Shown here in pieces: positions 50,223 to 59,094 of a DNA stretch of 64,000 nucleotides. Below the pieces are notes generated by a model. It worked only from the letters and a program-made list of their open reading frames with translations, searched no databases and was not told the DNA's origin. The stretch is from contig NZ_LIPT01000013.1 of assembly GCF_001418225.1 (NCBI RefSeq), positions 1-64,000 on the forward strand, read 5' to 3'. Within the stretch, counting starts at the first letter, position 1. The number at the start of each line of letters is the position of its first letter. A program made the position numbers and the translations under genes. This DNA comes from Pannonibacter indicus. GTDB lineage: Bacteria; Pseudomonadota; Alphaproteobacteria; Rhizobiales; Stappiaceae.

Positions 50223-51579
50223 CATCCTGATCGTCGATGACGAGACCGATATCCGTGAGATGATCGCCGGCATCCTTGATGACGAGGGTTATGGCACGCG
50301 CACGGCCAGCGACAGTGACACGGCGCTTGCCGCCATCAAGGAGCGGCGGCCGTCCCTCGTGGTGCTGGACATCTGGCTTCAGGGCAGCCGCCTCGACGGG
50401 CTGGCGCTGCTGGACGAAATCAAGGCCCAGGACAAGGATCTTCCGGTCGTCATCATTTCCGGCCACGGCAATGTGGAAACCGCCGTTTCCGCCATCAAGC
50501 GCGGCGCCTATGACTATATCGAGAAGCCGTTCAAGGCCGACCGGCTGCTGCTGATCACGGAGCGCGCGCTGGAAGCCTCCATGCTGAAGCGCGAGATCCG
50601 CGACCTGAAACAGCGCAGCGGCGATGCGTCCCGCTTAATCGGCGAATCGCCGGCCATCAACCAGCTGCGCCAGACCATCGAGCGGATCGCCGGCACCAAC
50701 AGCCGAATTCTGATTTCCGGCCCATCGGGCGCAGGCAAGGAACTGGCGGCGCGGCAGGTGCATGAGCTGTCGCCGCGCGCCAAGGGGCCGTTCGTCGCCA
50801 TCAACGCCGCAACCATCACCCCCGACCGCATGGAAGAGGAACTCTTCGGCATCGAGGACGAAGGCGGCAACCTGCGCAAGGTTGGCGCGCTGGAAGAGGC
50901 GCATGGCGGCACGCTCTATCTCGATGAAGTGGCCGACATGCCGCGCGAAACGCAGGGCAAGATCCTGCGGGTGCTGGTGGACCAGACCTTCACCCGCCTT
51001 GGCGGCTCCACCCGCGTGCAGGTGGACGTGCGCATTCTTTCCTCGACCGCCCGCAATCTCGAAGAGGAAATCGCCAAAGGCGCCTTCCGCGAAGACCTCT
51101 ACCACCGCCTTGGTGTTGTGCCGCTGCGCGTGCCGGGGCTGGCCGAGCGGCGCGAGGATGTGCCAATCCTGGTGCGGCACTTCATGGAGCAGATCTCCGC
51201 CTCCGCAGGCCTGCCCATGCGCCGCATCGGCGATGATGCCATGGCCGTGCTGCAGACCCACGACTGGCCGGGCAACATCCGCCAGCTGCGCAACAATGTG
51301 GAGCGGCTGATGATCCTCACCCGGGCAGACCCCGAGGCGGTGATCACGGCAGATCTCCTGCCTTCGGAAGTCGGCTCCATGGTGCCCAGTCTTCCGGCCA
51401 ATGGCGGCGGCGAGCATCTGATGTCCATGCCGCTGCGCGATGCACGCGAAGTGTTCGAGCGTGAATATCTTCAGGCACAGATCAAGCGCTTTGGCGGCAA
51501 CATCTCGCGTACCGCAGAATTCGTGGGCATGGAACGTTCGGCCTTGCATCGCAAGCTGAAGTCGTTAGGTCTATCGTGA
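50212..51579 (+). CDS. ntrX: Response regulator NtrX
   Basis: The gene encodes 455 residues: a receiver (phospho-Asp53 in VVLDIWLQ), an AAA+ domain with Walker A GPSGAGKE (about 170-177) and a Fis-type helix-turn-helix (NISRTAEFVGMERSALHRKL). The sigma-54 contact loop GAFTGA, intact in NtrC of this window, is missing. The corresponding region reads LFGIEDEGGNLRKVGALEEA. It may therefore regulate without sigma-54, as reported for other alphaproteobacterial NtrX. Partner of NtrY just upstream. Confidence 0.95.
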   Translation: MAYDILIVDDETDIREMIAGILDDEGYGTRTASDSDTALAAIKERRPSLVVLDIWLQGSRLDGLALLDEIKAQDKDLPVVIISGHGNVETAVSAIKRGAYDYIEKPFKADRLLLITERALEASMLKREIRDLKQRSGDASRLIGESPAINQLRQTIERIAGTNSRILISGPSGAGKELAARQVHELSPRAKGPFVAINAATITPDRMEEELFGIEDEGGNLRKVGALEEAHGGTLYLDEVADMPRETQGKILRVLVDQTFTRLGGSTRVQVDVRILSSTARNLEEEIAKGAFREDLYHRLGVVPLRVPGLAERREDVPILVRHFMEQISASAGLPMRRIGDDAMAVLQTHDWPGNIRQLRNNVERLMILTRADPEAVITADLLPSEVGSMVPSLPANGGGEHLMSMPLRDAREVFEREYLQAQIKRFGGNISRTAEFVGMERSALHRKLKSLGLS

Positions 51580-51621
51580 GACAAGCGCCTTGAAAGCGCT
51601 TCAAACGGGGACATGTGACCG

Positions 51622-52998
51622 ATGAAGGTCGTCATTTGCGGGGCAGGGCAGGTCGGTTACGGCATCGCCGAACGTCTGGCTGCGGAACAGAACGATGTGT
51701 CGGTGATCGATTCGTCGCCGAAGCTGATTGCTGCCATCGGTGATCAGCTCGACGTACGCGGTTTCGTCGGCAACGGCGCCCATCCGGATGTGCTGGCGCA
51801 GGCCGGTGCCGACGAAGCGGACATGATCATCGCCGTCACGCTCTATGACGAGGTGAACATGGTCGCCTGCCAGGTGGCCCATTCCCTCTTCAATGTGCCG
51901 ACCAAGGTCGCGCGCGTGCGCGCCCAGAGTTATCTCCAGGGCCGCTGGCGCAATCTCTTCGCCCGCGAAAACCTGCCTATCGACGTGATCATCTCGCCCG
52001 AGATCGAGGTGGGGGACATGGTGCTGCGCCGCCTGTCGCTCCCCGGCGCGGTGGAGACCATGCGCTTTGCCGATGATCAGGTCGTGGTCATCGGCGTCAA
52101 CTGCGAGGAAGACTGCCCGGTTGTCGACACGCCACTGCGCCAGCTGACCGATCTGTTCCCCGATCTTGGCTCCGTGGTCGTTGGCATCAACCGGGGCGGC
52201 AAACTGTTTGCACCCAAAAGCTCCGACAGCATGCTGGTGGGCGACCTTGCCTATGTGGTGGCCCGCCGCGATCAGGTGCGCCGAACCCTCGGTATCTTCG
52301 GTCACGAGGAACCGGAGGCCACCCGTGTCGTCATTGCCGGCGGCGGCAACATTGGCCTTTACGTGGCCCGCGCCCTTGAGCAGCGCCAGACATCCACCCG
52401 TGTGAAGATTATCGAATCGTCCCGCGAGCGCGCTGTCGGCATCGCCAATGAGCTGAAACGCACCGTGATTCTTCACGGCAGCGCGCTGGATCAGGGGATC
52501 CTGGAAGAAGCGGATGTGGAAACCGCAGATACCATGATCACGCTGACCAATGATGACGAGGTGAACATCCTTTCTTGCGTCATGGCCAAGAAGCTCGGCT
52601 GCAAGCGCAACCTGTCGCTGCTCAACAATCCGAGCTATCCGGCCTTTGCCAATGCGCTGGGGATCGATGCCTTCATCAATCCGCGTGCCGTGACGATTTC
52701 CCGCATTCTCCAGCATGTGCGCCGGGGCCGCATCCGCGGCGTCCAGTCGCTGCACAATGGCGCAGCGGAGATCATCGAGGCCGAAGCGCTGGAAACCTCG
52801 CCGCTGGTGGGCCGCCCCTTGCGGGAAGTTGACCTGCAGGACGGTATCCGCATTGGTGCGGTGTTCCGGAACGGCAAGGTGCTGACGCCGAATGGCGATA
52901 TGCAGATCCAGGCGCGTGACCGGATCGTCATCTTCGCCATGGCCAACCGGGTCCGCCAGGTGGAGCAGATGTTCCGCGTCAGCCTTGAATTCTTCTGA
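51622..52998 (+). CDS. trkA: Trk potassium uptake regulatory subunit TrkA
   Basis: The gene encodes 458 residues with two tandem TrkA-N/TrkA-C units. The NAD-binding Rossmann motifs are VICGAGQVGYGIAERLA (residues 3-19) and VIAGGGNIGLYVARALE (about 236-252). Each unit ends in a TrkA-C domain. It binds nucleotides on the cytoplasmic face and gates the TrkH channel, which is not in this window. Position after ntrX and before dat is conserved in Rhizobiales. Confidence 0.97.
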   Translation: MKVVICGAGQVGYGIAERLAAEQNDVSVIDSSPKLIAAIGDQLDVRGFVGNGAHPDVLAQAGADEADMIIAVTLYDEVNMVACQVAHSLFNVPTKVARVRAQSYLQGRWRNLFARENLPIDVIISPEIEVGDMVLRRLSLPGAVETMRFADDQVVVIGVNCEEDCPVVDTPLRQLTDLFPDLGSVVVGINRGGKLFAPKSSDSMLVGDLAYVVARRDQVRRTLGIFGHEEPEATRVVIAGGGNIGLYVARALEQRQTSTRVKIIESSRERAVGIANELKRTVILHGSALDQGILEEADVETADTMITLTNDDEVNILSCVMAKKLGCKRNLSLLNNPSYPAFANALGIDAFINPRAVTISRILQHVRRGRIRGVQSLHNGAAEIIEAEALETSPLVGRPLREVDLQDGIRIGAVFRNGKVLTPNGDMQIQARDRIVIFAMANRVRQVEQMFRVSLEFF

Positions 52999-53091
52999 AC
53001 CGGCGGTCAGGATGTGCCGGAAGGGTACCCTCCCGTACCCGCCTCCCGCCGTGCCCGCCCAACGCTCCGGCCTTTGCCGTAAGGAGTTCTC

Positions 53092-53958
53092 ATGAGCCGC
53101 ATTGCCTATGTGAATGGACAATACCTGCCGCACTCTTCGGCCGCCGTGCATGTGGAAGACCGAGGCTATCAGTTTGCCGATGGCGTCTATGAGGTCTGCG
53201 AGGTCTGGCAGGGCAAGCTGGTCGATGGCCCGCGCCATCTGGCGCGTCTGGAACGCTCCTGCAGCGAGCTGCGCATCCCCATGCCGATGGAACATAAGCC
53301 GCTCACGCTGGTTCTGAAGGAAGTCATCCGCCGCAACAAGGTGCGCAACGGCATCGTCTACATGCAGGTGACGCGCGGTGTGGCCCGGCGCGATCACTTC
53401 TTCCCGCTGACGCCCATCGCGCCGACGCTGGTGATCACGGCCAAACCGGGGAACCCGGCAGCCTCCGACAAGCAGGCCGAAACCGGTATTGCCGTCGTCA
53501 GCCACCCGGAAAACCGCTGGCCGCGTGTGGACATCAAGACCGTTGGCCTGCTGCCGAACGTGCTGGCCAAGCAATATGCCCGCGAGCAGGGCGCCAAGGA
53601 AGTCTGGTATGTGGATCAGGACGGCTTTGTCACCGAAGGCGGTTCGACCAATGCCTGGATCGTGACTAAGGACGGCGTTCTGGTGACGCGCCCGGCCGAG
53701 AGCGGCATTCTGCGCGGCATCACCCGCAGCGTGGTTCTGGATCTGGTTGAGCGCGAGGGCCTGCGCTTTGAGGAGCGCCCGTTCTCGCTGGAAGAGGCCA
53801 AGACCGCGCGCGAGGCTTTCGTTACGGCCGCCTCCACCATCTGCATGCCGGTGGTCAGTCTCGATGGGGCCTCTATCGGCAACGGCCATCCGGGGACTGT
53901 TGCAACGGAGCTGCGCAAGCAGTTCCATACAGCAACCCATCTTGATGAAATATATTGA
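53092..53958 (+). CDS. dat: D-amino-acid transaminase (PLP fold type IV)
   Basis: The gene encodes 288 residues of a class IV aminotransferase. The start VNGQYLPHSSAAVHVEDRGYQFADGVYEV is typical of D-alanine aminotransferase. The PLP Lys149 is in DIKTVGLLPNVLAKQ, and the cofactor phosphate loop is VTEGGSTNAWIV. It interconverts D-amino acids such as D-Ala and D-Glu for cell-wall use. Branched-chain aminotransferase is a related alternative, but the trkA-dat-hfq order favours this one. TAAGGAG lies just before the ATG. Confidence 0.92.
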   Translation: MSRIAYVNGQYLPHSSAAVHVEDRGYQFADGVYEVCEVWQGKLVDGPRHLARLERSCSELRIPMPMEHKPLTLVLKEVIRRNKVRNGIVYMQVTRGVARRDHFFPLTPIAPTLVITAKPGNPAASDKQAETGIAVVSHPENRWPRVDIKTVGLLPNVLAKQYAREQGAKEVWYVDQDGFVTEGGSTNAWIVTKDGVLVTRPAESGILRGITRSVVLDLVEREGLRFEERPFSLEEAKTAREAFVTAASTICMPVVSLDGASIGNGHPGTVATELRKQFHTATHLDEIY

Positions 53959-54133
53959 TGATATGAAATAGTGCTGGGGTAACGGACGGGATTTGTTGTA
54001 AACTAGATAACCGGCGTCCGGTTCATCCGGGAGAGGCACTTACGTTTGTGTTTTTTGCCTCGCTTGCCGGTCGCACAACAAGAACATGTCAGATGCCCCG
54101 GCCGCGGACGACAGCAACAGGATAAGAAGACTC

Positions 54134-54391
54134 ATGGCTGAGCGTGCACAGAATCTGCAGGACACCTTCCTCAATTACCTTCGCAAGCAGAAAGTTCCGC
54201 TGACGATTTTCCTCATCAACGGCGTGAAGCTGCAGGGCGTGGTGACGTGGTTTGATAATTTCTGTGTTCTGCTGCGCCGGGATGGTCATTCCCAGCTTGT
54301 CTACAAGCATGCCATTTCGACCATCATGCCGAACGCCCCCGTGCAGCTGTTCGAAGGCGGTGAAGAAGGCGCCGAAAAAGCAGGCGCCTGA
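54134..54391 (+). CDS. hfq: RNA chaperone Hfq
   Basis: The gene encodes 85 residues. The Sm1 motif lies in [20 protein letters not shown] and [17 protein letters not shown], and Sm2 in [10 protein letters not shown]. Hfq hexamers pair small RNAs with mRNAs. The ATG at 54134 gives the usual [10 protein letters not shown] start. An in-frame ATG 16 codons upstream (54086) would add an acidic tip not usual for the family. The stop is immediately followed by the hflX TTG, the classical hfq-hflX operon. Confidence 0.96.
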   Translation: MAERAQNLQDTFLNYLRKQKVPLTIFLINGVKLQGVVTWFDNFCVLLRRDGHSQLVYKHAISTIMPNAPVQLFEGGEEGAEKAGA

Positions 54392-55849
54392 TTGGCTCGC
54401 AAGAACAGACAGGCCGGAGAGGGCAGCTCCGGCAACGAATTTGAAGATCAGGACTGGCTGGACGGGGAAGACAGCCGGGGCAGGGACGGTGGCTATGGTG
54501 AGCCCGCCGCCCACGGCGGTGAACTTGTCTTCAAGGGACCGTCTTCCCGGGCGCTGGTGATCGAGCCGGTTCTGCCGGAGCGGCTTCCCAAGGGCTTTGA
54601 AGGCACGCCGCCGCCCACGCGTACGCCCGAGGCGCGGCTGGAAGAGGCCGTCGGCCTGTGTGCCGCCATCGAGCTTGAGATCGTTTCCGCCTCCATCGCG
54701 CGCATTCACACGCCACGCCCGGCAACCCTGCTGGGTCCAGGCAAGGTGGAGGAGATCGCGCGTGCGGCGGAAGAGGGCGATGTGGACGTGGTCGTGATCG
54801 ACCATGCACTGACGCCGATCCAGCAGCGAAATCTCGAAAAGGCGATGAAGACCAAGGTGATCGACCGCACCGGTCTGATCCTGGAGATCTTCGGCGCCCG
54901 CGCCCGCACCAAGGAAGGCCGCCTGCAGGTGGACCTTGCCCATCTGACCTGGCAGAAGAGCCGCCTTGTCCGCTCCTGGACCCACCTTGAGCGCCAGCGC
55001 GGCGGTGCCGGCTTCATGGGTGGCCCAGGCGAAACCCAGATCGAGGCGGACAGGCGCCAGATCCAGGACAAGATCATGCGGCTGGAGCGGGAGCTGGAGC
55101 AGGTGCGCCGCACCCGTGACCTGCACCGCAAGAAGCGCAAGAAAATCCCGCAGCCGGTCATCGCGCTGGTCGGCTACACCAACGCCGGAAAGTCGACGCT
55201 GTTCAACCGGCTGACGCAATCGGATGTGTTCGCCAAGGACCTGCTGTTCGCCACGCTGGACCCGACGCTGCGCCGCATCCGCCTGCCGCATGGGCGTGAG
55301 GTGATCCTGTCCGACACGGTGGGCTTCATCTCCGAACTGCCGACCCATCTGGTCGCCGCCTTCCGTGCCACGCTGGAAGAGGTGCTGGAGGCCGATCTCA
55401 TCCTGCATGTGCGCGACATCTCGCACGAGGACAGCGACGCCCAGTCGGTGGATGTGGGCCGCACGCTGGCCGGCCTTGGCGTCAATCCGCAGACCGGTGC
55501 ACCGGTGGTGGAAGTGTGGAACAAGATCGACAACCTCGATCCCGAGCGCCGCGCCAAGCTGCTGGAAGCCAACGGTCCGGAAGGCGCCATAGCACTCTCG
55601 GCCTTGACGGGTGATGGCATCCCGGCGCTGCTGTCCCGTATCGAGGCCTTCATGGCCGTGGGCGACGACCGCTTCGAGCTGGCGCTCCCGGTAACGGAGG
55701 GCGAACTGCTGGCGGGCCTCTACCAGATGGGGGAGGTGCTGGAGCGGGTGGACGGCGAAGAGGTCATCGAGCTGACGGTGCGCATCTCCGACAAGCAAAA
55801 GGGCCCCTTCCGCAGCCGTTACGGCGCCTATATCTCCGGGGCGGATTGA
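54392..55849 (+). CDS. hflX: Ribosome-associated GTPase HflX
   Basis: The gene encodes 485 residues from a TTG directly after the hfq stop. The first 50 or so residues are a Gly/Asp-rich extension. The HflX-specific N domain follows (VDVVVIDHALTPIQQRNLEK), then a coiled-coil subdomain with GGPGETQIEADRRQI and the G domain with GYTNAGKSTLF (from 261), DTVGFISELP and NKID. HflX splits stalled or heat-damaged ribosomes. A later in-frame start would remove only the extension, so the exact N-terminus is uncertain. Confidence 0.95.
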   Translation: MARKNRQAGEGSSGNEFEDQDWLDGEDSRGRDGGYGEPAAHGGELVFKGPSSRALVIEPVLPERLPKGFEGTPPPTRTPEARLEEAVGLCAAIELEIVSASIARIHTPRPATLLGPGKVEEIARAAEEGDVDVVVIDHALTPIQQRNLEKAMKTKVIDRTGLILEIFGARARTKEGRLQVDLAHLTWQKSRLVRSWTHLERQRGGAGFMGGPGETQIEADRRQIQDKIMRLERELEQVRRTRDLHRKKRKKIPQPVIALVGYTNAGKSTLFNRLTQSDVFAKDLLFATLDPTLRRIRLPHGREVILSDTVGFISELPTHLVAAFRATLEEVLEADLILHVRDISHEDSDAQSVDVGRTLAGLGVNPQTGAPVVEVWNKIDNLDPERRAKLLEANGPEGAIALSALTGDGIPALLSRIEAFMAVGDDRFELALPVTEGELLAGLYQMGEVLERVDGEEVIELTVRISDKQKGPFRSRYGAYISGAD

Positions 55850-55868
55850 GGCTGACGGCAGCCTTTAC
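55849..55868 (+). terminator. Short terminator hairpin after hflX
   Basis: AGGCTG (55849-55854) pairs with CAGCCT (55859-55864) across an ACGG tetraloop, with TTTACAC following. It begins at the last base of the hflX stop codon. The stem is short, so efficiency is uncertain. Confidence 0.5.
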
Positions 55869-55912
55869 ACAGGATCTCTGGCCGTGAACGCTCGCAGGCA
55901 GCGGCTCCATGA

Positions 55913-56043
55913 CAGGCCCCGGCACAAGGCCGGGGCAGCGCGGAGAAGGCTATTCCGGCAGATTTCCAACACGACATCACAACGTCAGGGGGGTACCTCT
56001 GCAACCCCGGCATTGCGCCGTCCCGGCCTTGTGCCGGGACCTG
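55913..56043. repeat. Inverted repeat of GC-rich palindromic units downstream of hflX
   Basis: A unit at 55913-55935 (containing CCCCGGCACAAGGCCGGGG) recurs inverted at 56022-56043 with one mismatch over about 22 bp, with an 86-bp spacer. Each unit also folds on itself (CCCCGGC-ACAAG-GCCGGGG less one base). It looks like an intergenic BIME-type element and differs from the copy A-D repeat family in this window. It lies between the convergent hflX and mazG genes. Confidence 0.75.
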
Positions 56044-56122
56044 TTAGGAGGGCTGGCCGGTAGACCGGCCGGGAGCGGTGCAGGAAGATCCCGGCTACCG
56101 CAGATCTATTTTATTAGCCGGC

Positions 56123-56962
56123 TTATTTTCCCTTCGCCGCCTGCCAGATTTCTTCCATTTCATCCAGAGTGAGCGCTTCCAGTTTGGTGCCGCGCCGGGC
56201 GGCTTCCGCTTCGATGGCGGCGAAGCGGCGGCGGAACTTGGCGTTGGTCCGCTTCAGGGCTGCCTCCGGCTCCACTTCGAGATGACGGGCAAGATTGGCA
56301 ACGGCGAAGAGCACGTCGCCCAACTCGTCCTTCACCGCATCGGGAACGGAACCGGTGACCGCCGGCGGCGTGTGGTCCGTGAGTTCCGCTTCCAGTTCAT
56401 CCAGTTCCTCGCGGATCTTGGCAAAGACCGGAGCGAGCGTCTCCCAGTCAAACCCGACCTTCGCGGCCCGCCGCTGGATCTTTTCCGCTTCCATCAGGGC
56501 AGGGAAGGCGGACGGCACGGCGTCGAGATAGCCAGGCTCGGTGTCCGGCAGGCCCATGGCCGCCCGGCGGGCCTTGCGCTCGGCCTTTTCCTCCGCCTTG
56601 ATCTTGTCCCACATGCCCTTTGCCATACCGGAGGAGCGGGCTTCCTCGCCGCCGAACACATGCGGGTGGCGCCGGATCATCTTCCTCGTGATCGCTTCGA
56701 CCACATCGGGGAAGCTGAAGGCGCCCTCTTCCTCGGCCATACGGGCGTGATAGACCACCTGCAGCAGGAGATCGCCCAGTTCCTCGCGCAGATCATCCAG
56801 ATCGTTGCGGCTGATGGCTTCTGCCACCTCATAGGCTTCTTCCACCGTGTAAGGCGCAATCGTGCCGAAGTCCTGCTCCAGATCCCAGGGGCAACCGGTG
56901 ATTGGCGTGCGCAGCGCCGCCATGATGTCGATAAGAACGGAGATATCGCGGCCAGGTTTCAT
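56123..56962 (-). CDS. mazG: Nucleoside triphosphate pyrophosphohydrolase MazG
   Basis: The gene encodes 279 residues with two MazG domains. The first (about 8-115) carries CPWDLEQDFGTIAPYTVEEAYEV and the ELGDLLLQVVYHARMAEEEG block. The second (about 165-245) has EELDELEAEL and DELGDVLFAVANLARHLEV. It hydrolyses NTPs to NMPs and pyrophosphate, cleaning damaged or excess nucleotides. It faces hflX, as in other Rhizobiales. No toxin-antitoxin genes are adjacent. Confidence 0.96.
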   Translation of the reverse strand: MKPGRDISVLIDIMAALRTPITGCPWDLEQDFGTIAPYTVEEAYEVAEAISRNDLDDLREELGDLLLQVVYHARMAEEEGAFSFPDVVEAITRKMIRRHPHVFGGEEARSSGMAKGMWDKIKAEEKAERKARRAAMGLPDTEPGYLDAVPSAFPALMEAEKIQRRAAKVGFDWETLAPVFAKIREELDELEAELTDHTPPAVTGSVPDAVKDELGDVLFAVANLARHLEVEPEAALKRTNAKFRRRFAAIEAEAARRGTKLEALTLDEMEEIWQAAKGK

Positions 56963-57011
56963 GGGAGAATCCGGTAGGGAGGTGTCTTGGGAACAGGACC
57001 TTACCGGCTCG

Positions 57012-57042
57012 CAGGCCCCGCGTGAAGCCGCGGGGCCTGTTT
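57012..57042 (-). terminator. Strong hairpin after the ABC importer operon
   Basis: A perfect 11-bp stem, CAGGCCCCGCG (57012-57022) and CGCGGGGCCTG (57029-57039), has a 6-base loop. It starts 7 bp past the last permease gene on the minus strand. The T-run is on the plus side (TTTCATG), so intrinsic termination on the minus strand would depend on the stem alone. Confidence 0.55.
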
Positions 57043-57046
57043 CATG

Positions 57047-58189
57047 TCACCCCCGCTGAGAGGGATGCCAGAAGGTGGCCCAGCGTTCCACCGCCGAAAC
57101 AGCGGCGTAGAACAGGGAGCCGGCCAGCGCCGCCACGGCGATTTCCGCCCAGACCATGTCGAGGTTCATGCGCCCCACTTCCGTCGAGATGCGGAAGCCC
57201 ATGCCGACGATGGGGGTGCCGAAGAACTCCGCCACGATGGCCCCGATAAGGGCGAGGGTGGAGTTGATCTTCAGCGCGTTGAAGATGAAGGGCAGCGCCA
57301 TGGGCAGGCGCAGCTTCACCAGCGTCTGGCCGTGGCTGGCCGCGTAGGTGCGCATCAGGTCCTTCTGCATGGCATCGGCCGCGGCAAGGCCCGCCACCGT
57401 GTTCACCAGCATGGGGAAGAAGGTCATGATGATGACAACGGCTGCCTTCGACGGCCAGTCAAAGCCAAACCACATGACCATGATGGGTGCGACGCCGATG
57501 ATCGGCAGGGCCGAGACTAGATTGCCGATGGGCAAAAGGCCGCGCTTCAGGAAGGGCACCCGGTCGGCGATGAGGGCCACCAGAAAGCCCGAGCCGCAGC
57601 CCGCCACATAGCCGAAGACGACCGCCTTCAAAAAGGTCTGCTGGAAATCGGCCCAGAGGATGGGCAGGGACCCGGCAATGCGCAACCCGATGGCGGAGGG
57701 GGAAGGCAGCAGCACCTGCGGCACGCCGGCGCCAATGGTGATCAGCTCCCACAGGGCCAGCAGCGTCAGGCCGAAGACGAGCGGAATGGCCAGATTGACA
57801 ACGCGTGCTGCCGTCTTGCCAAGCCCCCGCCAGGCGGAGAGGCGGCTTGCCAGAAGCCAGGCGGACAGCCAGATGGCCGCCACCAGCGCCCAGAAACCGG
57901 GAGCGGCCTGCCCGCGGTGATGATGCGCAACGCCGATCAGCAGCAGGGCGGAAATGGCGGTGACGATGCCGATGGCCACATCGCCGATGCGGTTCTGCTG
58001 GAAGCCGAGCATGATGCGCACGCCCATTATGGCCATGAGGCTGACTGCGATGGCAACCCGCGGCATTTCGACCACGCCGAGATCCGGCGTGAAGATGAGG
58101 CTGGTGAGGCCAATGACGGTGAGAAGCAGGCTGGCACCGGCAAGGAGCGCCGTGCCGCTGAAGGAGGTGCTGTGCCGGGACTGGATCAT
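57047..58189 (-). CDS. ABC importer permease (SsuC/TauC type) with extra N-terminal helices
   Basis: The gene encodes 380 residues. The C-terminal 220 are a BPD_transp_1 permease with the ATPase-contact loop AASHGQTLVKLRLPMALPFIF. About 140 extra residues at the N-terminus contain four or so further membrane helices not usual for the family. It overlaps the second permease gene by four bases (ATGA). With the ATPase gene they form a two-permease importer. No substrate-binding protein is encoded in the window. Nearby hydA suggests a pyrimidine or hydantoin-like substrate. Confidence 0.88.
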   Translation of the reverse strand: MIQSRHSTSFSGTALLAGASLLLTVIGLTSLIFTPDLGVVEMPRVAIAVSLMAIMGVRIMLGFQQNRIGDVAIGIVTAISALLLIGVAHHHRGQAAPGFWALVAAIWLSAWLLASRLSAWRGLGKTAARVVNLAIPLVFGLTLLALWELITIGAGVPQVLLPSPSAIGLRIAGSLPILWADFQQTFLKAVVFGYVAGCGSGFLVALIADRVPFLKRGLLPIGNLVSALPIIGVAPIMVMWFGFDWPSKAAVVIIMTFFPMLVNTVAGLAAADAMQKDLMRTYAASHGQTLVKLRLPMALPFIFNALKINSTLALIGAIVAEFFGTPIVGMGFRISTEVGRMNLDMVWAEIAVAALAGSLFYAAVSAVERWATFWHPSQRG

Positions 58190-59094
58190 CGGCTCATCCC
58201 CATGCGGCGGAGGGTGATTTTTTCGGCAAGGCCGATGAGGGAAACCAGAAGCCCGGCGAGAACGGCAGCCATGATCAGGGCCGACCAGATCTGCACAGTC
58301 TGCCCGTAGTAAGATCCGGCCAGCAGCCGCGCCCCGAGGCCTGCGACAGCCCCGGTCGGCAGCTCGCCAACAATGGCGCCCACGAGACTTGCAGCAATCC
58401 CGACCTTCATCGAGGTGAAGAGATAGGGCACCGCATAGGGCAGGCGCAGCTTCCAGAAGGTCTCAAGCTTCGTCGCAGAATAGGTGTGCATCAGGTCCAT
58501 GTGGATGATTTCAGGCGAGCGCAGCCCCTTCACCATGCCGACTGTCACCGGAAAGAAGGACAGGTAGGTGGAAATGAGCGCTTTTGGCAGAAGGCCCGAA
58601 ATGCCAACCGAGTTCAGAACCACGATGATCATCGGCGCAATCGCCAGGATCGGAATGGTCTGGGACGTGATCACCCAGGGCATGAGCGATTTGTCCAGAA
58701 CGCGGCTGTGCACGATCCCGACGGCCAGAAGAATGCCGAGCAGCGTTCCCATGGCAAAGCCGGTCAGCGTCGAGGAGAGGGTGATGCCGGTGTGGTAGAA
58801 CAGGCTGCGGTTGGAGGTGATGCGCCTGTTGACCGTCGTATCCCAGATTTCCACCGCCACCTGCTGCGGAGAGGGCATGACGGGCCGCTCCTGCATCATG
58901 GTATCGGCGACAAGCTGTGTGAAAGGCACATCCGTCTGGCCAGCGCGGGCATAGATGTCACGCTGGAATGGCGCATTGAGGGCGACCGTTGCCACATACC
59001 AGAGGCCGAGGATCGCCAGCAGGAGCGTGAGGACGGGCAGGGTGGAGCCCGAAAGAAGCCGTGCGGTTTTGCCCTTGTCAGTCATCATAGGCAT
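58186..59094 (-). CDS. ABC importer permease (SsuC/TauC type)
   Basis: The gene encodes 302 residues. An N-terminal helix (about 16-38) is followed by a periplasmic stretch with VTFTQ-type polar residues. The BPD_transp_1 core has the ATPase-contact loop SATKLETFWKLRLPYAVPYLF. It lies between the ATPase gene (17-bp overlap) and the other permease gene (4-bp overlap). An ATG three codons in is an equally good start. A heterodimeric permease pair is likely. Confidence 0.9.
   Translation of the reverse strand: MPMMTDKGKTARLLSGSTLPVLTLLLAILGLWYVATVALNAPFQRDIYARAGQTDVPFTQLVADTMMQERPVMPSPQQVAVEIWDTTVNRRITSNRSLFYHTGITLSSTLTGFAMGTLLGILLAVGIVHSRVLDKSLMPWVITSQTIPILAIAPMIIVVLNSVGISGLLPKALISTYLSFFPVTVGMVKGLRSPEIIHMDLMHTYSATKLETFWKLRLPYAVPYLFTSMKVGIAASLVGAIVGELPTGAVAGLGARLLAGSYYGQTVQIWSALIMAAVLAGLLVSLIGLAEKITLRRMGMSR

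Noticed and set aside
51601-54039. 812-codon minus-strand open frame over trkA and dat
   Set aside because: Same kind of shadow frame. trkA and dat on the plus strand have complete motifs.
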